A stretch of DNA of 38,004 nt from Paracoccaceae bacterium (GCA_007128135.1 SKYA01000035.1:1-38004); one strand, 5' to 3'. Shown: positions 14,989 to 24,432, numbered from the stretch's first letter. The notes: generated by a model not told the origin, from the letters alone. Numbers and translations are program-made.

Positions 14989-16614
14989 TCACAGGTCGCG
15001 CACATGGGCGCGCAATTCAAATTTCTGTATCTTGCCGGTCGAGGTCTTGGGCAGGTCCATGAAGACCACCCGCTTGGGCGTCTTGAACCCGGCCAGCCGT
15101 TCGCGGCAGAAGGCGATGAGGTCCGCCTCGCTGGCCTCATGGCCTGGTTTCAGTTCCACACAGGCGCAGGGCACCTCGCCCCATTTCGCATCCGGTTTCG
15201 CCACGACCGAGGCCAGCCCCACTGCCGGATGCTTCATCAGCACGCCCTCGACCTCGACCGAAGAGACATTCTCGCCACCCGAGATGATGATGTCCTTGGC
15301 GCGATCCGCGATCTTGACATAGCCATCGGGATGCTGGAAGGCGATGTCGCCGGAATGGAACCAGCCGCCGCGAAACGCCTCTGCCGTCGCCTCGGGGTTG
15401 CGGAAGTAGCCTTTCATCACGCCATTGCCGCGATGCATGATCTCGCCCAGCGAAACGCCGTCGCGCGCGATCTCGGTCATGTCCTCGGCGCGCATCACGG
15501 TGACCGCGTCCATGAAGGGCATCGCAATGCCGGTCCGCGCCTTGACCTCGGCACGATCATCACCCGCCAGCCCGTCGAAACCCTCGTGCCACAGGCATTC
15601 GGTGGCAGGGCCATAGGTTTCTGTCAGCCCGTAAACCTGCGTCACGTTGAACCCTAGCGGCTCGATCGCGGCCAGAGTGGCGGCGGCAGGGGGTGCGCCG
15701 GCAGTGAAGACCTCGACCACATGATCGAAGGGCAGGCGGTCCTCGTCGCGCGCGTTGATGATGGTCTGCAGCACGATGGGTGCGCCGCCGAAATGGGTGG
15801 CCCCTTCCACGCTGATCGCATGATAGACCCCGCGCGCGGTCACATCGCGCAGGCAGATCATCGTGCCCCCGAGCACGGGCAGCATCCAGGGATGGCACCA
15901 GGCGTTGCAATGAAACATCGGCACGATGGTCAGGTAGCGCGGAAACAGGGTCATCCGCCACGAGATCGGCTGCGACAGCGTCGAGAGATAGGCCCCGCGA
16001 TGGTGATAGACCACGCCCTTGGGCCGCCCGGTGGTGCCCGAGGTGTAGTTCAGCGCAAGGCTTTCCCATTCATCTTCGGGTAGAATCCACGCGAAATCCG
16101 GGTGCCCCCCGGCCAGCAGGTCCTCATAGGCCGGATGCGCGCCTGAGGGACGGAATCCCGCCTCGTGATCGGCCACCTCGACCAGCAGCGGCGGGCGCTC
16201 CAGCCGGGCACAGGCCGCAGTTGCCAGATCCAGAAAAGCTGCATCTGCCAGAAGGACTTTCGCCCCGCCATGCTCGAGGATATAGGCCACGGTATCGACA
16301 TCGAGCCGGGTGTTGATCGCGTTGAGCACGGCCCCGCAGGCGGGCACGCCGAAATGGGCCTCGGCATGGGCCGGGATGTTGGGCAGCAGTGTCGCGACCA
16401 CATCTCCAGGTTGCACACCATGACCCGCCAGCGCCGAGGCCAGCCGGCTGACACGGGCGTGATAGTCGCGATAGCTGTGCCGCGTCGTGCCATAGACGAT
16501 CGCCTCGCGCCCGGCAAAGACATCCGCCGCCCGGCGCAGATGCGTGAGCGGTGTAAGGGCCGCGTGATTTGCCGCGCATTTCCCCAGTCCCGTCTCGTCA
16601 GACAGCCATCCCAT
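14989..16614 (-). CDS. Acyl-CoA synthetase (AMP-forming)
   Basis: A 541-residue AMP-binding ligase, full length. The P-loop-like motif YTSGTTGRPKG is at about 190-200; YGLTET-like (VYGLTETYGP) and the hinge segment YVKIADRAKDIIISGGENV are present; the C-terminal catalytic lysine lies in STGKIQKFEL. It activates a carboxylic acid to the acyl-CoA through an acyl-AMP. The MFHCNAWCHPW segment is typical of the medium-chain/DmdB-like branch, so methylmercaptopropionate or a short or medium fatty acid are candidate substrates; I cannot decide. A GGGAGG site supports the ATG at 16614. It lies near beta-oxidation genes but is not in their transcript. Confidence 0.9.
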   Translation of the reverse strand: MGWLSDETGLGKCAANHAALTPLTHLRRAADVFAGREAIVYGTTRHSYRDYHARVSRLASALAGHGVQPGDVVATLLPNIPAHAEAHFGVPACGAVLNAINTRLDVDTVAYILEHGGAKVLLADAAFLDLATAACARLERPPLLVEVADHEAGFRPSGAHPAYEDLLAGGHPDFAWILPEDEWESLALNYTSGTTGRPKGVVYHHRGAYLSTLSQPISWRMTLFPRYLTIVPMFHCNAWCHPWMLPVLGGTMICLRDVTARGVYHAISVEGATHFGGAPIVLQTIINARDEDRLPFDHVVEVFTAGAPPAAATLAAIEPLGFNVTQVYGLTETYGPATECLWHEGFDGLAGDDRAEVKARTGIAMPFMDAVTVMRAEDMTEIARDGVSLGEIMHRGNGVMKGYFRNPEATAEAFRGGWFHSGDIAFQHPDGYVKIADRAKDIIISGGENVSSVEVEGVLMKHPAVGLASVVAKPDAKWGEVPCACVELKPGHEASEADLIAFCRERLAGFKTPKRVVFMDLPKTSTGKIQKFELRAHVRDL

Positions 16615-16820
16615 CGCAATCCTCCCTGCCTGTCCGCCCCGTGCCCGTCATCTTCGCCCAAACCCGGTCACACCCGCGCAGACCTGACCATCCGCAACCG
16701 TTGGCAGCGAAACTGTCACGAAATTGTCCCTTTGTCTTCCCGCTTTTGCCCCATCCTGCGTGTTAACCATGGCTTCAACAAGTTTTGTCCCTGAACCCGA
16801 ACTGAGCAGGAGGTCACGCG

Positions 16821-17600
16821 ATGATCCCGAAAACCATCTCAGTAAACACACTGGCTGCGCGTACTGGCAGCATCTTCAAGACCATGAGCGAGAAATTCGC
16901 GGAAAAGTCGAAAACCACGAGCATGTACAACTCGGCCATGCGCGAGGACGGCCTGCTGCCCGGCACGCTGATTGCCAGTGCCCATGGCTGGATCGCGGTC
17001 GAGGCTGTCCAGCCCGGCGAAAAGGTGATGACCTTTGACTGCGGCATGCAGAAGATAATCGAGAACCGCACGCTGGAAATCGATCTGGAGCATATCCCCG
17101 ATCGCAAGGCCTTTGTCATGCGCATTCCGCGCGGCGCGCTGGGCAACCGGATCGAGATGAACCTGATGCCGATGCAGGAAGTCATCATCGAATCCGACAA
17201 GGCCGAACAACTTTATGGCGATCCATTCGTGCTGATGCCCAGCCTGCTGCTGAACGGCTTTAGCGGCATCTGCAAGCATCGCGTCAGTGGCAAGATCATG
17301 CTTCACATGCTGCTTTTCGAGGGCCAGCAGGTGGTGCAGACCAGTGGCGGGGCGCTGACACTGGCGCACACGCATGGCTGTTTCTCGCCGCTGTCGAAGA
17401 CCGCGCCCACCCCGCGCGAGGTCTATGTGCGGCTGTCGCCCCAGAAGCTGATGGAACTGATCGAGTGGAACGCCAAACCCGAACCTGACGAGGCCCCCGA
17501 AACCTTGGATGACCCCGACTCGCCCGAGGCGCCCCGCCCGGCCTTTGCCGGGCAGAGCATCGAGGAAAGCTATGCCGCCGTCGCTTCGCGGCTGACATAG
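16821..17600 (+). CDS. Hint-domain protein lacking the catalytic cysteine
   Basis: A 259-residue protein with a textbook AGGAGGT ribosome site. A ~40-residue N-terminal leader precedes a Hint (hedgehog/intein-type) domain: GLLPGTLIASAHGWIAVEA, then QPGEKVMTFDCG. Active Hint domains start with Cys (CFxPGT); here G44 takes that place, so self-splicing or cleavage by the usual route is not expected. The later part has EQLYGDPFVLMPSLLLNG, which I associate with a Rhodobacterales branch of this family. The C-terminus is acidic and proline-rich. It is convergent with fadJ and the coding regions overlap by 31 bp. The role is unknown. Confidence 0.8.
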   Translation: MIPKTISVNTLAARTGSIFKTMSEKFAEKSKTTSMYNSAMREDGLLPGTLIASAHGWIAVEAVQPGEKVMTFDCGMQKIIENRTLEIDLEHIPDRKAFVMRIPRGALGNRIEMNLMPMQEVIIESDKAEQLYGDPFVLMPSLLLNGFSGICKHRVSGKIMLHMLLFEGQQVVQTSGGALTLAHTHGCFSPLSKTAPTPREVYVRLSPQKLMELIEWNAKPEPDEAPETLDDPDSPEAPRPAFAGQSIEESYAAVASRLT

Positions 17601-19765
17601 AAGCCGCTGTCCTGCGCGGCCATCTCGCGCAGGATCTCGGGCGCACGGAACCGTGCGCCGAAACGCGCCTCCAGATCGTCGCAGACCGTCACCGCGAAAG
17701 CCGCGCCCAGCATGTCGAGCCAGGAGAAGGGACCGCCCGACCAGGGCGCATATCCCCAGCCCAGGATCGCGGCGACATCGCCCTCGCGGATATCGGTCAG
17801 CACACCCTCTTCCAGCGCGCGCACGGCTTCAAGCGTCTGGGCGAACATCAGCCGGTGCTGGACCGTGACCAGATCGGGCTGTGCGTCGGACTGCGGGAAT
17901 TTCGCTGCAAGACCGGGCCACAACAGCTGACGCTTGCCCTTGTCGTCATAGTCATAGAACCCCGCACTGGACTTGCGCCCCGACCGGCCCTGCTCGACCA
18001 TCCAGAACACGACCTCGTCAACATCGCCATCGGGATAGGCATCGCCCATCGCGGCGCGCGTGGCCGTGGCGATCTTTGCGCCCAGATCAAGCGAGGTCTC
18101 ATCGACAAGCTGCAGCGGGCCCAGCGGCATCCCCATCAGCTTCGCGGCATTCTCGACCAGTGCGGGCGCGACACCTTCGCGCACCATGCGCATTCCTTCA
18201 TTGATATAGGGAATGATGCAGCGATTGGCGTAGAAGAAGCGCGCGTCATTGACGACAATCGGCGTCTTGCGGATCTGGCGTACGAAATCCAGTGCCTTGG
18301 CCACGGCCCGGTCGCCCGTCTCGCGCCCCCTGATGATCTCGACCAGCAGCATCTTGTCCACCGGCGAGAAGAAATGAATGCCGATGAACTGCCCCGACCG
18401 TTTCGACGCCTTCGCCAGGTCGGTAATCGGCAGGGTCGAGGTGTTGGTGGCAAAGATCGCGTCCTCGGGGATAACGGCTTCGGCGCGCACTGTCACCTCG
18501 GCCTTGACCTTCGGGTCCTCGAACACGGCCTCGATCACCAGATCACAGCCTGCAAGGGCATCGTAATCGGTGGTCGCGACAATCCGGCCCAGCACGTCGG
18601 CCTTCTTCGCCTCCGAAACCTTGCCGCGCTTCATGCCCTTGTCGAGCAGTGCTTCCGAATGAGCCTTGCCCTTGTCCGCCGACTCCTGCTTCGCGTCGAT
18701 CAGGACGACCTCTATCCCCGCACTGGCCGCGACATGGGCAATGCCCGCGCCCATCATGCCCGCGCCCAGAACACCCAGCTTGCGGACCTTCTCATCCGCC
18801 ACATCAGGCCGGTTCGCGCCTTTCTCCAGCGCTTCCTTGTTGATGAACAGCGACCGGATCATGGCACCCGACGAGGGGTTCATCAGCACATGTGTAAACC
18901 AGCGCGCCTCGATCTTCAGCGCGGTGTCGAAGGGCACAAGCGCACCCTCATAGACTGCCGACAACAGCGCCTTTGCCGCCGGATAGACGCCTTGCGTCTT
19001 GCCATTGATCATGGCGGAAGCGCCCACGAAGGTCATGAACCCCGCCGGATGATAGGGCGCGCCACCGGGCATCTTGTAGCCTTTCGCGTCCCAGGGCTTG
19101 ACCAGATCCGCGTCCTTCGCGCCCAGCACCCACTCTTTTGCACGCGCGAGCAATTCCTCGCCCGGCACCACCTCGTCGATGATGCCTGCGGATCTGGCCT
19201 TGTTCGGCTCCGACAGCCTGCCTTCCAGCAGGAAAGGCGCGGCCCCCATGGCGCCGAGCTTGCGCGCCAGCCGCGTGGTGCCGCCCGCGCCGGGGAAGAT
19301 GCCGACCATGATCTCGGGCAGGCCGATCTTGGCCCTGGGATTATCCGCCGCGATGATGCGATGGCACGCCAGCGGAATCTCCAGCCCGATGCCCAGCGCC
19401 GTGCCGGGCAGCGCCGCCACGATCGGTTTGCCGCCTTTCAGCGTCCTGGGGTCCATGCCCGCGCGCTCGATCTTGCGCAGGACATGATGCATGGACATGA
19501 CGCCCTCGAACACGCCCTTCTCGGGCTGGTCGCCTGCCATGTGCTTCATCTTCGCGATGACATTCAGATCCATGCCGCCTGCGAAATCGGGCTTGCCCGA
19601 GGTGATGATCACGCCCTTGATCGCGTCATCAGCCAGCGCGGTGTCGATATGCGCATCCAGTTCGCGCAGACCCTCCATGGACAGCACGTTCATCGACTTG
19701 CCGGGAATGTCCCAGGTGATGATGGCCACGCCATCGGCATCCACAGTGTAATGAAATTCGGTCAT
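17570..19765 (-). CDS. fadJ: Fatty-acid oxidation multifunctional enzyme (enoyl-CoA hydratase / 3-hydroxyacyl-CoA dehydrogenase)
   Basis: A 731-residue two-enzyme protein. The N-terminal crotonase half has the two catalytic glutamates in GIGLEIPLACHR and IGLPEIMVGIFPG. The C-terminal half has the NAD-binding GVLGAGMMGAGIAHVAA at about 330, the IGIHFFSPVDKM catalytic-histidine segment and a second C-terminal dehydrogenase domain. It hydrates enoyl-CoA and oxidises the 3-hydroxyacyl-CoA. The partner thiolase is upstream on the same strand with a cupin gene between, so the three are one transcript. I use the ATG at 19765, preceded by GGGAGAG. FadB is an equally usable name. Confidence 0.93.
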   Translation of the reverse strand: MTEFHYTVDADGVAIITWDIPGKSMNVLSMEGLRELDAHIDTALADDAIKGVIITSGKPDFAGGMDLNVIAKMKHMAGDQPEKGVFEGVMSMHHVLRKIERAGMDPRTLKGGKPIVAALPGTALGIGLEIPLACHRIIAADNPRAKIGLPEIMVGIFPGAGGTTRLARKLGAMGAAPFLLEGRLSEPNKARSAGIIDEVVPGEELLARAKEWVLGAKDADLVKPWDAKGYKMPGGAPYHPAGFMTFVGASAMINGKTQGVYPAAKALLSAVYEGALVPFDTALKIEARWFTHVLMNPSSGAMIRSLFINKEALEKGANRPDVADEKVRKLGVLGAGMMGAGIAHVAASAGIEVVLIDAKQESADKGKAHSEALLDKGMKRGKVSEAKKADVLGRIVATTDYDALAGCDLVIEAVFEDPKVKAEVTVRAEAVIPEDAIFATNTSTLPITDLAKASKRSGQFIGIHFFSPVDKMLLVEIIRGRETGDRAVAKALDFVRQIRKTPIVVNDARFFYANRCIIPYINEGMRMVREGVAPALVENAAKLMGMPLGPLQLVDETSLDLGAKIATATRAAMGDAYPDGDVDEVVFWMVEQGRSGRKSSAGFYDYDDKGKRQLLWPGLAAKFPQSDAQPDLVTVQHRLMFAQTLEAVRALEEGVLTDIREGDVAAILGWGYAPWSGGPFSWLDMLGAAFAVTVCDDLEARFGARFRAPEILREMAAQDSGFYVSREATAA

Positions 19766-19766
19766 C

Positions 19767-20258
19767 TCAGTTCTCTCCCTTCGGCAGGTCACGGGGCCCG
19801 GCCCAATCGCTGCCATCATGATATGTAAACCGGTTGCCCGCGCCCGAGATGTGGACTTTCATGTCTACATCGACATAGGTGCAGATATCTTCCTCGACCC
19901 TGGTGCCCACCACCAGAAACCGTGCAGGGTCTTGCGAGCAGTTCACGAACCGGTGCCCGTTGGGCACGCCTGCCTGCCAGGCCGCACAATCGCCCGCGCG
20001 CATCTCGGTCTCGCCATCGTCCTCGACCAGCCTCAGCACCCCGTCCAGCACCATGGCGAATTCATCCTCGCGCAGATGCCAGTGGCGCAGCGAGGCCACA
20101 GCGCCAGGCTGCAACGTCACGATATTGACGCCGAACTGCGTCAACCCCGCGAGGTCGCCCAGTAGCTGCGCAGAGCGCCCCTCCATCTGGCTGGCATAGG
20201 GTTCGGGGTAGGATGACGCTGCACTGACAGGGGCCAGCGATGGATCAAGCCTTGGCAT
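19767..20258 (-). CDS. Cupin domain protein between thiolase and fadJ
   Basis: A 163-residue single-cupin protein. Motif 1 is complete (HWHLREDEFAMVLDG, with HxH and E metal ligands), and motif 2 is recognisable (GDCAAWQAGVPNGHRFVN, with a histidine ligand). It therefore should bind a metal in a beta barrel. The ATG shares one base with the thiolase stop (TGATG), and fadJ starts only one base after its stop, so it is firmly inside the beta-oxidation operon. Cupins of this type range from sugar-binding to dioxygenase functions; no specific reaction can be assigned. It might protect or sense an intermediate of the pathway. Confidence 0.85.
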   Translation of the reverse strand: MPRLDPSLAPVSAASSYPEPYASQMEGRSAQLLGDLAGLTQFGVNIVTLQPGAVASLRHWHLREDEFAMVLDGVLRLVEDDGETEMRAGDCAAWQAGVPNGHRFVNCSQDPARFLVVGTRVEEDICTYVDVDMKVHISGAGNRFTYHDGSDWAGPRDLPKGEN

Positions 20259-21469
20259 CACACGCGCTCGATGATCGTGGCCGCACCCATGCCCGAGGCC
20301 ACGCAGAGCGTCGCAAGCCCCGTGCCCTTGCCGGTCCGCTCCAGTTCGTCAAGCAGCGTGCCGATGATCATGGCCCCGGTTGCCCCCAGCGGATGGCCCA
20401 TGGCAATCGCGCCGCCATTCACGTTTACCCGGTCGGCACCCACGTCGAACGCCTGCATGAAGCGCAGCACGACCGAGGCGAAGGCCTCATTGACCTCAAA
20501 AAGGTCAATATCGGAAATCTGCATGCCGGCATCGCGCAGGATCTTCTCGGTGACAGGCACGGGGCCGGTCAGCATGATCGTCGGATCCGTACCAATCCGG
20601 GCCGTGGCGCGAATGCGAGCCCTTGGTTTCAGACCATATTTCTGTCCGAATTCTGCATTTCCGACCAGCACCCCTGCGGCGCCATCGACAATGCCCGAGG
20701 AATTGCCCGCATGGTGGATATGTTCGATTTTCTCAAGGTGCGGATATTTCATCAGCGCCACCTTGTCGAAACCGGGCATCACCTCGCCCATCTCCCTGAA
20801 GGCAGGCTTCAGCGCGCCCAGGCTCTGCATGTCGGTACCGGGGCGGATATATTCGTCCCGGTCCAGAATGGTCAGCCCGTTGATATCGGTCACCGGCACG
20901 ACCGAGCGTGCAAAGCGCCCCTCCGCCCAGGCCGCGACCGCGCGCTTCTGGCTCTCAACCGCCAGCGCATCGGCCATCTCGCGGGTGAATCCGTATTCGG
21001 TGGCGATGATGTCGGCGGCAATGCCCTGCGGCACGAAATACTGATCCATCGCCACGGACGGGTCCACGGCCACGGCGGCGCCATCCGAGCCCATGGCAAC
21101 GCGGCTCATCATCTCGACCCCGCCCGCGACATAGGCCATGCCGACCCCGCCCCGCACCTGGCCTGCGGCCAGATTCACGGCCTCCATGCCGCTGGCGCAG
21201 AAGCGGTTGACCGCAAGCCCCGGCACCTGCTCGTCGAAATCCGAGGCCATGACGGCAGTGCGTGCAAGACAGCCGCCCTGCTCGCCCACCTGGGTGACAT
21301 TGCCCCAGATCACATCCTCGATCGCGCGCGTGTCGAGATCATTGCGCACCTTAAGGGCGTTGAGCACCACCGCCGAGAGGCGCACGGCCGTGACCTCGTG
21401 CAGGCTGCCATCGGCCCGCCCCTTGCCCCGCGGTGTGCGGATGGTGTCATAGATAAAAGCGTCACTCAT
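20258..21469 (-). CDS. fadA: Acetyl-CoA acyltransferase (thiolase)
   Basis: A 403-residue thiolase, full length. The acylated cysteine is C91 in NRFCASGMEAV; the C-terminal active-site histidine is in GGAIAMGHPLGATGA, and the second cysteine is in LCVASGMGAA. NEAFA is also present. It releases acetyl-CoA from 3-ketoacyl-CoA, the last beta-oxidation step. Coupled to a cupin and fadJ, it is more likely degradative than a biosynthetic acetoacetyl-CoA thiolase. The name FadI would serve as well as FadA. Confidence 0.92.
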   Translation of the reverse strand: MSDAFIYDTIRTPRGKGRADGSLHEVTAVRLSAVVLNALKVRNDLDTRAIEDVIWGNVTQVGEQGGCLARTAVMASDFDEQVPGLAVNRFCASGMEAVNLAAGQVRGGVGMAYVAGGVEMMSRVAMGSDGAAVAVDPSVAMDQYFVPQGIAADIIATEYGFTREMADALAVESQKRAVAAWAEGRFARSVVPVTDINGLTILDRDEYIRPGTDMQSLGALKPAFREMGEVMPGFDKVALMKYPHLEKIEHIHHAGNSSGIVDGAAGVLVGNAEFGQKYGLKPRARIRATARIGTDPTIMLTGPVPVTEKILRDAGMQISDIDLFEVNEAFASVVLRFMQAFDVGADRVNVNGGAIAMGHPLGATGAMIIGTLLDELERTGKGTGLATLCVASGMGAATIIERV

Positions 21470-21482
21470 GGTTCCCTCTCTT

Positions 21483-22124
21483 TCACGAATTCGGTTGATG
21501 ACGGTCGGCAGGCGATCCGGGCATCAGGGCATAGGGCGGCTTCCAGCCCGGCAGCGCCGCGATCCGGTCCAGCCAACGGTCGATGGCGGGCCAGTCGGCG
21601 CGCGCGAAGCCGAACGGCTCGGGGTAGTAGAGATAGCCGCAGCAGGCAAAGTCGGCGATGCTGGGTCCCGCGCCCACGATCCAGTCGCGCATGGCAAGCT
21701 GTGCATCCAGCAGCTTGCAGGCATCGCGAAACCGGGCCTGCTGAAAGGCGATGACAGGCTCGGGGCGCTTCCCGGGCGGCAGGAAATTGGCCAGGAAGCG
21801 CGCGGACCCCGCATTGGCCGAGAACTTGTGCGCATCCCATAAAAGCCAGCGCAGGATATCCTCGCGCTCCGCGGCATCCGCCCCGCCGAACTGACCGGCC
21901 TTGCGGGCAAGATGGCGCAGGATGACGCCCGACTGGGTCAGCACCTGCCCGCCATCCTCCAGCACCGGCACCTCTCCCATCGGGTTGAGCGCCCGGAATT
22001 CGGGGCTACGGGTGGCACCTGCAAAGAAATCCACCCACACAGGCTGCCACTCGAACCCGGCAAGCTCGAGTGTCAGCGCCACCTTGTAGGCATTGCCGCT
22101 CTCTCCGAAACAGTAAAGTCGCAT
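21483..22124 (-). CDS. Glutathione S-transferase family protein
   Basis: A 213-residue protein with a thioredoxin-like N-terminal domain (MRLYCFGESGNAYKVALTLELAG, with the Ser/Cys region near residues 5-9 and the glutathione-binding GEVPVLEDGGQVLTQS) and an all-helical C-terminal domain (WIVGAGPSIADFACCGYL, the N-capping box). I start it at the ATG at 22124, preceded by a run of G that ends 6-8 bases before it. It lies only 13 bp upstream of the thiolase and is probably cotranscribed. The substrate is unknown; detoxification of reactive intermediates would fit. Confidence 0.9.
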   Translation of the reverse strand: MRLYCFGESGNAYKVALTLELAGFEWQPVWVDFFAGATRSPEFRALNPMGEVPVLEDGGQVLTQSGVILRHLARKAGQFGGADAAEREDILRWLLWDAHKFSANAGSARFLANFLPPGKRPEPVIAFQQARFRDACKLLDAQLAMRDWIVGAGPSIADFACCGYLYYPEPFGFARADWPAIDRWLDRIAALPGWKPPYALMPGSPADRHQPNS

Positions 22125-22172
22125 GTCTTCCCCCCCCTTCCACGGCGCTCCTCGACCGAGAGCGATCAATTT

Positions 22173-22194
22173 GAGTATTTATGGCAAGATGAAG
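22173..22194 (+). repeat. Copy C of the recurrent intergenic motif
   Basis: GAGTATTT, then AT, then GGCAAGATGAAG. It lies 49 bp upstream of the GST start and is not beside a stop codon, unlike copies A, B and E. Confidence 0.65.
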
Positions 22195-22334
22195 CCATCA
22201 CCCGGTAATCGAGCGTTAACGTTGATGCGCCATCCTTGATGCTGCGGTACAGGCTGGAGAGCCGATGACCGCGCAAGGTGAAGCCGCCCCGTCCTGATGA
22301 CGCCTGGTGCCGAGGGGCGGGGCGCATTCCATGG

Positions 22335-22357
22335 CTTTCATCTTGCCCCAAATACTC
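22335..22357 (-). repeat. Copy D of the recurrent intergenic motif
   Basis: On the plus strand CTTTCATCTTGCC, then CC, then AAATACTC. It is followed by a small GC hairpin (CGCC/GGCG) as in copies A and E, and lies 20 bp beyond the stop of the 70-residue gene, in the reverse orientation to that gene. Confidence 0.6.
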
Positions 22358-22377
22358 CCGCCGGAGGCGCCCTCGTT

Positions 22378-22590
22378 TCATTTCTTCCGTGCCTCGAGTT
22401 CCGAATTGAACAGCCGCAGCCGGTGCCCGAGATTATCTGCATCGGTGACAGAGTCGAAATTCTCGAACAGGAAGGACAGCGCCTCGCCCTCGTCGAGCCC
22501 GGCTTCCTGCGCAAAGCGACGCAGGCGGCGCCAGGCGTCCTCGGTCATGGCGACATTGAAACGGCGGGTCAGGCGGAAGCGTTTGGGCAT
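22378..22590 (-). CDS. Small ribbon-helix-helix-like protein
   Basis: A 70-residue basic protein. The N-terminal strand RRFNVAMTEDAWRRL followed by two helices (AWRRLRRFAQEAGL, DEGEALSFLFENFDSV) resembles an Arc/MetJ/CopG DNA-binding fold, but the strand is only weakly typical. The ribosome site before the ATG is GGAGA. It follows the acyl-CoA dehydrogenase on the same strand after a hairpin-bearing 55-bp gap. It might be a local regulator or simply a small conserved protein; no toxin partner is seen. Confidence 0.65.
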   Translation of the reverse strand: MPKRFRLTRRFNVAMTEDAWRRLRRFAQEAGLDEGEALSFLFENFDSVTDADNLGHRLRLFNSELEARKK

Positions 22591-22610
22591 GGTCGTCTCC
22601 AGAGGGGAGC

Positions 22611-22637
22611 GGGGCGCAGGGCGAAGCCCGGCGCCCC
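22611..22637 (-). terminator. GC hairpin between acyl-CoA dehydrogenase and the RHH-like gene
   Basis: GGGGCGC and GGGC pair with GCCC and GCGCCCC around a 3-base loop, with one mismatch inside. No T-run follows. It may end most transcripts from the dehydrogenase or stabilise their 3' end. Confidence 0.45.
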
Positions 22638-22644
22638 CGAAGGC

Positions 22645-24420
22645 TCAGAACTGTTCCGGGGCCAGTGCCATCATGCTTTCGGCCCCGCTCCGGATTCGCG
22701 CCAGATGCATGACGGTCGCGGGAAGCTGACGCGCCATGTAGTAGCGGCCGGTGGCAAGCTTGGCCTCGTAGAAATCCCGATCCGGGGCGCCGGCATCCAG
22801 CGCTGCACAGGCAGCCTTCGCCATCTGCGCCCAGACCAGCCCGAGGCAGGCATGGCCGAAGAGATGCATGAAGTCGCTTGACCCTGCCAGCGCGTCATTT
22901 GGGTTCTTCATGCCATGTTCCATGAAATACATGCCGGCGGTCTGCAGGTCTTTCGAGGCGGCCTTGAGCGGCACAAGAAACCCCTCCAGCCGCGCGTCAC
23001 TCTCGTTTTCCCTGATGAACCCCTTCACGATCTCGAAGAAGGCCATGACAGGCTTGCCGCCATCGGCGGCGAGTTTGCGGCCCACAAGATCGAGCGCCTG
23101 AACCCCGTTGGCGCCTTCATAGATCATGGCGATGCGCGCGTCGCGGGCAAACTGGGACATGCCCCATTCCTCGATATAGCCATGGCCGCCATAGACCTGC
23201 TGCGCCTGCACGCACATCTCGAAGCCCTTGTCGGTCAGGAAGCCCTTGATGACCGGGGTCATCAGCGAGATCAGGCCGTCCGCCTGCTTGTCACCCATCC
23301 GGTGCGCGCGGTCGATCAGGCTTGCACCCCACATGGTGAAGGCGCGCGCGCCCTCGACAAAGCTCTTCTGGTCCATCAGCATCCGGCGCACATCGGGATG
23401 CACCAGCAGCGGGTCGGCCGGTCCGTCGGGGTTTTTCGTGCCGGTCACATCGCGGCCCTGAAGGCGGTCTTTCGCATAGGCCAGCGCGTTTTCATAGGCG
23501 ACGGCGGCCTGGGCGTAGCCCTGCAGCCCCACACCGATGCGGGCCTCGTTCATCATGGTGAACATGGCGCGCATCCCCTTGTGCAACTCGCCCACCAGAT
23601 AGCCCGTGGCACCGTCGTAGTTCATCACGCAGGTGGCATTGCCGTGGATGCCCATCTTCTCCTCGATCTTGCCGACCGAGACGCCGTTGCGCGCCCCCAG
23701 CGTGCCATCCTCGTTCACGAGGAATTTCGGCACGATGAACAACGATATGCCCTTGGTGCCCTCGCCGCCGCCGGGCGCCTTGGCCAGCACCAGATGGATC
23801 ACGTTCTCGGCCATGTCATGGTCGCCTGCCGAGATGAAGATCTTCTGACCGGTGATGCGGAAACTGCCGTCATCCTGTGGCTCTGCCTTCGTGCGCAGCA
23901 GGCCCAGATCGGTGCCGCAATGCGGCTCGGTCAGGTTCATGGTGCCGGTCCAGTCCATGGACACCATCTTTGGCAGATAGGTTGCTTTCTGCGCGTCCGA
24001 GCCATGCGCGAGAATGGCCGAGATCGCGCCATGTGTCAGGCCCTGATACATGTTCAGCGCCATATTGGCCGAGACGAAGATCTCGCCCACCGCCGAGCCC
24101 ATCAGATAGGGCAGGTTCTGGCCACCGAACTCTTCGGGGATGTCGAGTCCGTTCCAGCCACCTTCCCTGATCTGCTCGAACGCAGCCTTGAAGCCATCGG
24201 GCGTATAGACGACACCGTTTTCCAGCCGGCAGCCCTGCTGGTCGCCCACCATGTTGAGCGGTGCCAGCGCGCCTTCGGCCAGCTTTGCCGCCTCCTCGAG
24301 GATGGCAGCGGTGAAATCGGCCTCGAGTTCGGCATAGCCGGGAATATCGGACTGGCTGACCTTGAGCAGGTCATGCAGCACGAATTGCAGATCCTTGGTG
24401 GGCGCTGTGTAGCTTGGCAT
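22645..24420 (-). CDS. Acyl-CoA dehydrogenase, DmdC-like large form
   Basis: A 591-residue acyl-CoA dehydrogenase with the extra C-terminal domain of the ~590-residue class. FAD/substrate motifs are present: [37 protein letters not shown], and near the catalytic region [26 protein letters not shown]. The N-terminus [19 protein letters not shown] is, as far as I recall, shared with DmdC, the methylmercaptopropionyl-CoA dehydrogenase of roseobacters; general fatty-acyl substrates are equally possible. It follows the first MerR gene by 12 bp, so the two are cotranscribed, in keeping with regulation by a pathway acyl-CoA. Confidence 0.93.
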   Translation of the reverse strand: MPSYTAPTKDLQFVLHDLLKVSQSDIPGYAELEADFTAAILEEAAKLAEGALAPLNMVGDQQGCRLENGVVYTPDGFKAAFEQIREGGWNGLDIPEEFGGQNLPYLMGSAVGEIFVSANMALNMYQGLTHGAISAILAHGSDAQKATYLPKMVSMDWTGTMNLTEPHCGTDLGLLRTKAEPQDDGSFRITGQKIFISAGDHDMAENVIHLVLAKAPGGGEGTKGISLFIVPKFLVNEDGTLGARNGVSVGKIEEKMGIHGNATCVMNYDGATGYLVGELHKGMRAMFTMMNEARIGVGLQGYAQAAVAYENALAYAKDRLQGRDVTGTKNPDGPADPLLVHPDVRRMLMDQKSFVEGARAFTMWGASLIDRAHRMGDKQADGLISLMTPVIKGFLTDKGFEMCVQAQQVYGGHGYIEEWGMSQFARDARIAMIYEGANGVQALDLVGRKLAADGGKPVMAFFEIVKGFIRENESDARLEGFLVPLKAASKDLQTAGMYFMEHGMKNPNDALAGSSDFMHLFGHACLGLVWAQMAKAACAALDAGAPDRDFYEAKLATGRYYMARQLPATVMHLARIRSGAESMMALAPEQF

Positions 24421-24432
24421 CGGGTGTCTCCC

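Larger units (their letters stand above)
22125..22377. other. Intergenic region with an inverted pair of the recurrent motif
   Basis: This 253-bp stretch has no credible gene. Copy C of the motif (22173-22194, plus) and copy D (22335-22357, minus) face each other with 140 bp between them. The middle has a GCGTTAACGTTGATGC segment that could be part of a promoter, and a GGGGCGGGGC-rich end. A short non-coding RNA cannot be ruled out. Confidence 0.4.

Noticed and set aside
13819-15657. 612-residue plus-strand open frame
   Set aside because: It runs opposite two minus-strand genes with clear protein features and has the composition of an antisense frame.
17855-19828. 657-residue plus-strand open frame
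   Set aside because: It is antisense to fadJ, whose motifs are unmistakable.
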